From NCBI GenBank assembly GCA_905233845.1, contig CAJOFH010000015.1, forward strand, positions 1-50,945: 50,945 bases of DNA. Direction: 5' to 3'. Positions 48,846 through 50,945 of the stretch are shown one piece after another. A program made the position numbers and the translations under genes. The DNA comes from an uncultured Muribaculaceae bacterium (GTDB taxonomy: Bacteria > Bacteroidota > Bacteroidia > Bacteroidales > Muribaculaceae). The notes under the pieces were generated by a model, which was given only the letters and a program-made list of their open reading frames with translations, had not been told where the DNA came from and made no database searches. How positions within the stretch are numbered: the first letter of the stretch is position 1; the number at the start of each line of letters is the position of its first letter.

Positions 48846-49195
48846 GAACACAACTTGCACAACAAAATGTGGATTGTGTGGGACAGTTTTTGGAAAAAAC
48901 TTTTTTTACACCGCGCCGGCGGTATAATACATTAACAGCTCCCAGGAGCGTGTGGGACACTTTTTGAAAAAAAACTTTTTGTACCGCGCCAGGTTGAGTC
49001 TCACGCAAATATCGCAAAAAGCGCGAATTGTTTATCTCGCTAAATAAATCAAACAACCGGAACAACTTGAACACAACTTGCACAACAAAATGTGGGTTGT
49101 GTGGGACAGTTTTGGAAAAAAACTTTTTTTTACACCGCGCCGGCGGTGTAATACATTAACAGCTCCCAGGAGCGTGTGGGACACTTTTTGAAAAA
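48846..49195. repeat. Repeat block B1-A2-B2 (223-nt period)
   Basis: Unit B (126-127 nt, starting GAACACAACTTGC and ending TTTTTGAAAAA) occurs at 48846-48971 and 49069-49195, with unit A copy 2 (48953-49068) between them. The ends of B and the starts of A share TGGGACACTTTTTGAAAAA. Each unit carries a core of GTGTGGGACA, a T/A tract and ACCGCGCC. Confidence 0.85.
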
Positions 49196-49505
49196 TTTTT
49201 TCTTTGGGTGTTGCGAGCATTCTGTGAACTGTGGTTTTGGGCATCGCCGTGTGTGCTGCGATGGTGCGGATGGACCATCCCTTGGCGAAGGTGTCGTGGA
49301 TGAAAGCGTGCCGTTGCTCGGGAGTGGCGTCGATGGGGAGGAAGAGCAGCTGGATTTCGTTGGCTTCGCGCTGCATGATGTCGAAGTGGAAGAAGTCGTA
49401 GTCGCAAACCACGTCGAGCATGTCGTATATTTCCTTGTCGGTATATCCTTTTCGCTTGTGGTCCTTGATGAGCTGTTCACACGACTCGATGTCGTAGTGC
49501 TTCAT
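49032..49505 (-). CDS. Small helix-turn-helix protein, C-terminus made by repeats
   Basis: From the ATG at 49505 the protein reads MKHYDIESCEQLIKDHKRKG and later GWSIRTIAAHTAMPKTTVHRML, a clear helix-turn-helix of the resolvase/transposase type. After about residue 100 (PKEKIFQKVSHTLLG) the frame runs through the repeat units, and this tail is probably not native. The upstream short gene at 49477-49605 overlaps it in another frame. The two might be one gene broken by a frameshift near 49520, or a coupled pair. Function is unknown. Confidence 0.55.
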   Translation of the reverse strand: MKHYDIESCEQLIKDHKRKGYTDKEIYDMLDVVCDYDFFHFDIMQREANEIQLLFLPIDATPEQRHAFIHDTFAKGWSIRTIAAHTAMPKTTVHRMLATPKEKIFQKVSHTLLGAVNVLHRRRGVKKSFFPKLSHTTHILLCKLCSSCSGCLIYLAR

Positions 49506-49605
49506 GGCTCTCGAATGGCTTTCCGTTTCGGTCAAGTGCTTTGAACTCGATGAGGCGCTGCTTGCATGCGACATCGAATTGTAGTTGTATGGGTGTTTTT
49601 TTCAT
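49477..49605 (-). CDS. Short upstream gene or N-terminal part of the HTH gene
   Basis: The ATG at 49605 opens MKKTPIQLQFDVACKQRLIE, then FKALDRNGKPFESH, and the frame stops at 49477 after 42 codons. It follows a very good minus-strand promoter (49635-49665). Its last codons overlap the first codons of the HTH frame. The sensible N-terminus and lack of a good promoter for the HTH frame favour a single original gene of about 140 codons or more. Confidence 0.5.
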   Translation of the reverse strand: MKKTPIQLQFDVACKQRLIEFKALDRNGKPFESHEALRHRVV

Positions 49606-49634
49606 GGTTGTCAAGATTAAAATTAATACTGGGG

Positions 49635-49665
49635 CAAAGGTAGATTGTGGCATGGTGTGAAACAA
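49635..49665 (-). promoter_or_regulatory. Full Bacteroidota promoter for the HTH gene
   Basis: On the minus strand TTG (plus 49663-49665), a 20-nt spacer and TACCTTTG (plus 49635-49642) match the consensus exactly. Confidence 0.75.
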
Positions 49666-49693
49666 GGTTATTTTAACACTTGAAAGGAGGGGG

Positions 49694-49712
49694 TGCGAGT
49701 TGACAACTCGCA
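49694..49712. repeat. Short palindrome upstream of the HTH gene
   Basis: TGCGAGTT and AACTCGCA pair around GAC (8 bp). It lies about 30 nt upstream of the -33 box of the HTH gene; an operator or a decayed mobile-element end is possible. The rest of 49713-49840 shows no gene. Confidence 0.4.
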
Positions 49713-49840
49713 ATACAGAACTTCCACTACGTTGCTATTGAGGGGGGGATTGATGGTTGGGACTCGGTCGACCTGGTTGACTTGGTCATACTCCCGTTCA
49801 TGAACTTTATAACATACTCTTCATTCTTGTTCATATGAGA

Positions 49841-49873
49841 TTTTGGTGGTTTGAGTTTTTGTGTGTAATTTTG
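49841..49873 (+). promoter_or_regulatory. Promoter for DUF4286-ruvC, nearly leaderless
   Basis: TTTTG (49841-49845), a 20-nt spacer and TAATTTTG (49866-49873) match the consensus. The -7 box ends 5 nt before the ATG at 49879, so transcription should begin at or very close to the start codon. Confidence 0.7.
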
Positions 49874-49878
49874 CAGTG

Positions 49879-50184
49879 ATGATAGTTTGTAATACTACAT
49901 ATCATGTGGACTGCGAGGTCAGTGGCGACTTTCTCGACTGGATGCGCGACTTTTACTTGCCTCAGGCTCTTGAGGGAAGCATGGTGCGTAATCCTCGCTT
50001 GATGCGCCTGATGGGTCACAACGAGGGCGGTGCATGCTTCGCTTTGCAGCTTGAGGCAGCAACTCTTGGCGAACTGCAGCGATGGAACCAAGCCGTTGGC
50101 AAGGTGCTCCATGAGAAACTCACAAAACGTTTTGGCGACAAGGTGGCTGGTTTCACCACATTTATGGAAAACCTCGAGATATAG
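49879..50184 (+). CDS. DUF4286-family protein
   Basis: This 101-aa protein starts [20 protein letters not shown] and contains [17 protein letters not shown] and a ferredoxin-like alternation of strands and helices, which fits DUF4286. In Bacteroidota this small protein is commonly encoded directly before ruvC, as here (2-nt gap). Its function is unknown; the conserved neighbourhood suggests a link to recombination or repair. A GTG at 49861 would lie upstream of the predicted transcript start, so I prefer 49879. Confidence 0.82.
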   Translation: MIVCNTTYHVDCEVSGDFLDWMRDFYLPQALEGSMVRNPRLMRLMGHNEGGACFALQLEAATLGELQRWNQAVGKVLHEKLTKRFGDKVAGFTTFMENLEI

Positions 50185-50186
50185 TC

Positions 50187-50759
50187 ATGAGCAACAAAGA
50201 TTTCGACAAAATAATCATTGGCATTGACCCTGGAACAAACGTCATGGGTTATGGCCTGCTGGGGGTTAAAGGCGACAAAACGTCGCTCATTGCCATGGGT
50301 GTGCTGCAACTGAGCAAACTCGAAGACCATTATCTGCGATTGCGCCGCATCTACGACCGCGTGACAAGTATCGTCGACGAATTCTTGCCCGACGAGATGG
50401 CGATTGAGGCGCCGTTCTATGGCAAGAACGTGCAGTCAATGCTCAAGTTAGGACGCGCGCAGGGTGTGGCGATGGCTGCCGCACTGGGACGCCAAGTACC
50501 CATTGCCGAATATGAGCCAAGAAAAATCAAGATGGCCATCACCGGAAACGGAGCCGCCAGCAAAGAGCAAGTGGCGATGATGCTACAACGACAGCTAAAT
50601 ATCGACAAGACCGATATGCCACAACTGCTTGACGCCACCGATGCGCTGGCAGCAGCACTATGCCACTACTACGAGAGCAAAAAGCCATTTGTCGGCAGTG
50701 GCAGCACATCGTGGAAAGACTTTATAAAGAAGCACCCCGACCGCGTTCACAAGGGATAA
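50187..50759 (+). CDS. ruvC: Holliday-junction endonuclease RuvC
   Basis: This 190-aa nuclease resolves four-way DNA junctions as a dimer. Catalytic residues are visible: Asp14 in [14 protein letters not shown], Glu74 in [11 protein letters not shown], and the late Asp pair in [32 protein letters not shown] is another RuvC block. Length and order are normal. It is coupled to the DUF4286 gene upstream. A mobile element lies about 90 nt downstream. Confidence 0.95.
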   Translation: MSNKDFDKIIIGIDPGTNVMGYGLLGVKGDKTSLIAMGVLQLSKLEDHYLRLRRIYDRVTSIVDEFLPDEMAIEAPFYGKNVQSMLKLGRAQGVAMAAALGRQVPIAEYEPRKIKMAITGNGAASKEQVAMMLQRQLNIDKTDMPQLLDATDALAAALCHYYESKKPFVGSGSTSWKDFIKKHPDRVHKG

Positions 50760-50848
50760 GTGGCTTTTTTGACGAACTTTGCTCACACCTTTTTGAATGA
50801 ATCGTGGACATTGGTCATTATATAATAGCACAAAAAAAGCACCCGTGT

Positions 50849-50945
50849 GAAGTGACCCCAAAAAGTTGGACGGGTTAAACATTATTGGTTTAGAGAAAGA
50901 GTTCGGTATTGAACCGGGCTCTTTCCTTTTAACCTTAGTTTTATT
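50849..50945 (+). mobile_element. Left end of an IS3-family-like insertion sequence (cut by window)
   Basis: TGAAGTGACCCCAAAAAGTT from 50849 resembles the terminal inverted repeat of IS3-family (IS150-group) elements. It is followed by a 13-bp stem with two G-U pairs (50895-50907 with 50913-50925, loop ATTGA) and a T run, the type of terminator found at the start of such elements to stop outside transcripts. The transposase genes would lie beyond the window. Confidence 0.6.

Noticed and set aside
48541-49195. CRISPR array
   Set aside because: Units are over 100 nt, contiguous or overlapping, with no regular unique spacers and no cas genes in the window.

Overview
The window looks like a chromosomal segment of a gut-type Bacteroidota, most likely order Bacteroidales. 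Supporting signs are repeated promoter -7 boxes of the TAnnTTTG type (several with TTG about 20 nt upstream), few Shine-Dalgarno sequences, TonB-dependent receptors, carboxypeptidase-regulatory-like domains, a DUF4286-ruvC pair, and an ammonia-lyase very close to the Flavobacterium flexirubin tyrosine ammonia-lyase. I cannot name a genus.

Layout. 1-2.1 kb is the end of an integrated element: a frameshifted structural-type gene and a tyrosine recombinase lying against the 3' end of tRNA-Ser(GCU). 2.5-4.2 kb holds three small secreted or outer-membrane proteins, closed by a strong terminator. 4.5-34.5 kb is one nearly gapless, plus-strand aryl-polyene/flexirubin-like pigment cluster. It has a tyrosine ammonia-lyase and an AMP ligase (starter supply and activation), two ACPs, three ketosynthases with Cys-His-His plus a chain-length-factor-like partner with Gln for Cys, a ketoreductase, two hot-dog dehydratases, a thioesterase, a methyltransferase, two retinol-saturase-like FAD enzymes, three acyltransferase domains, a glycosyltransferase, an MMPL exporter fused to an acyltransferase, a LolA-like carrier, a small transporter and outer-membrane proteins. 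A glycolipid-like or lipid-anchored pigment moved to the outer membrane is the natural reading. Inserted in the cluster are three AT-rich tandem SUMF1-like secreted proteins that share an N-terminal module with a neighbouring beta-barrel protein.

34.5-46.4 kb is mixed chromosome: a TonB receptor, a ROK kinase, a glycerophosphodiesterase, an IS982 remnant next to a four-helix-bundle gene, an orphan hydE, an HMA-domain protein with a frameshifted TonB receptor, a PD-(D/E)XK nuclease-like gene, an esterase and truA. 46.5-48.5 kb is the most striking unit: a twin-arginine-type leader followed by twelve Cys-x5-Cys repeats, overlapping by 4 nt a PqqD-radical SAM-SPASM enzyme. This is a strong candidate for an uncharacterised RiPP-like exported peptide system. 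48.5-49.2 kb carries long near-identical repeats that run into a small helix-turn-helix gene. The window ends with DUF4286-ruvC (apparently leaderless) and the first bases of what looks like an IS3-family element.

All functional statements come from motif reading and family knowledge; no database search was possible.
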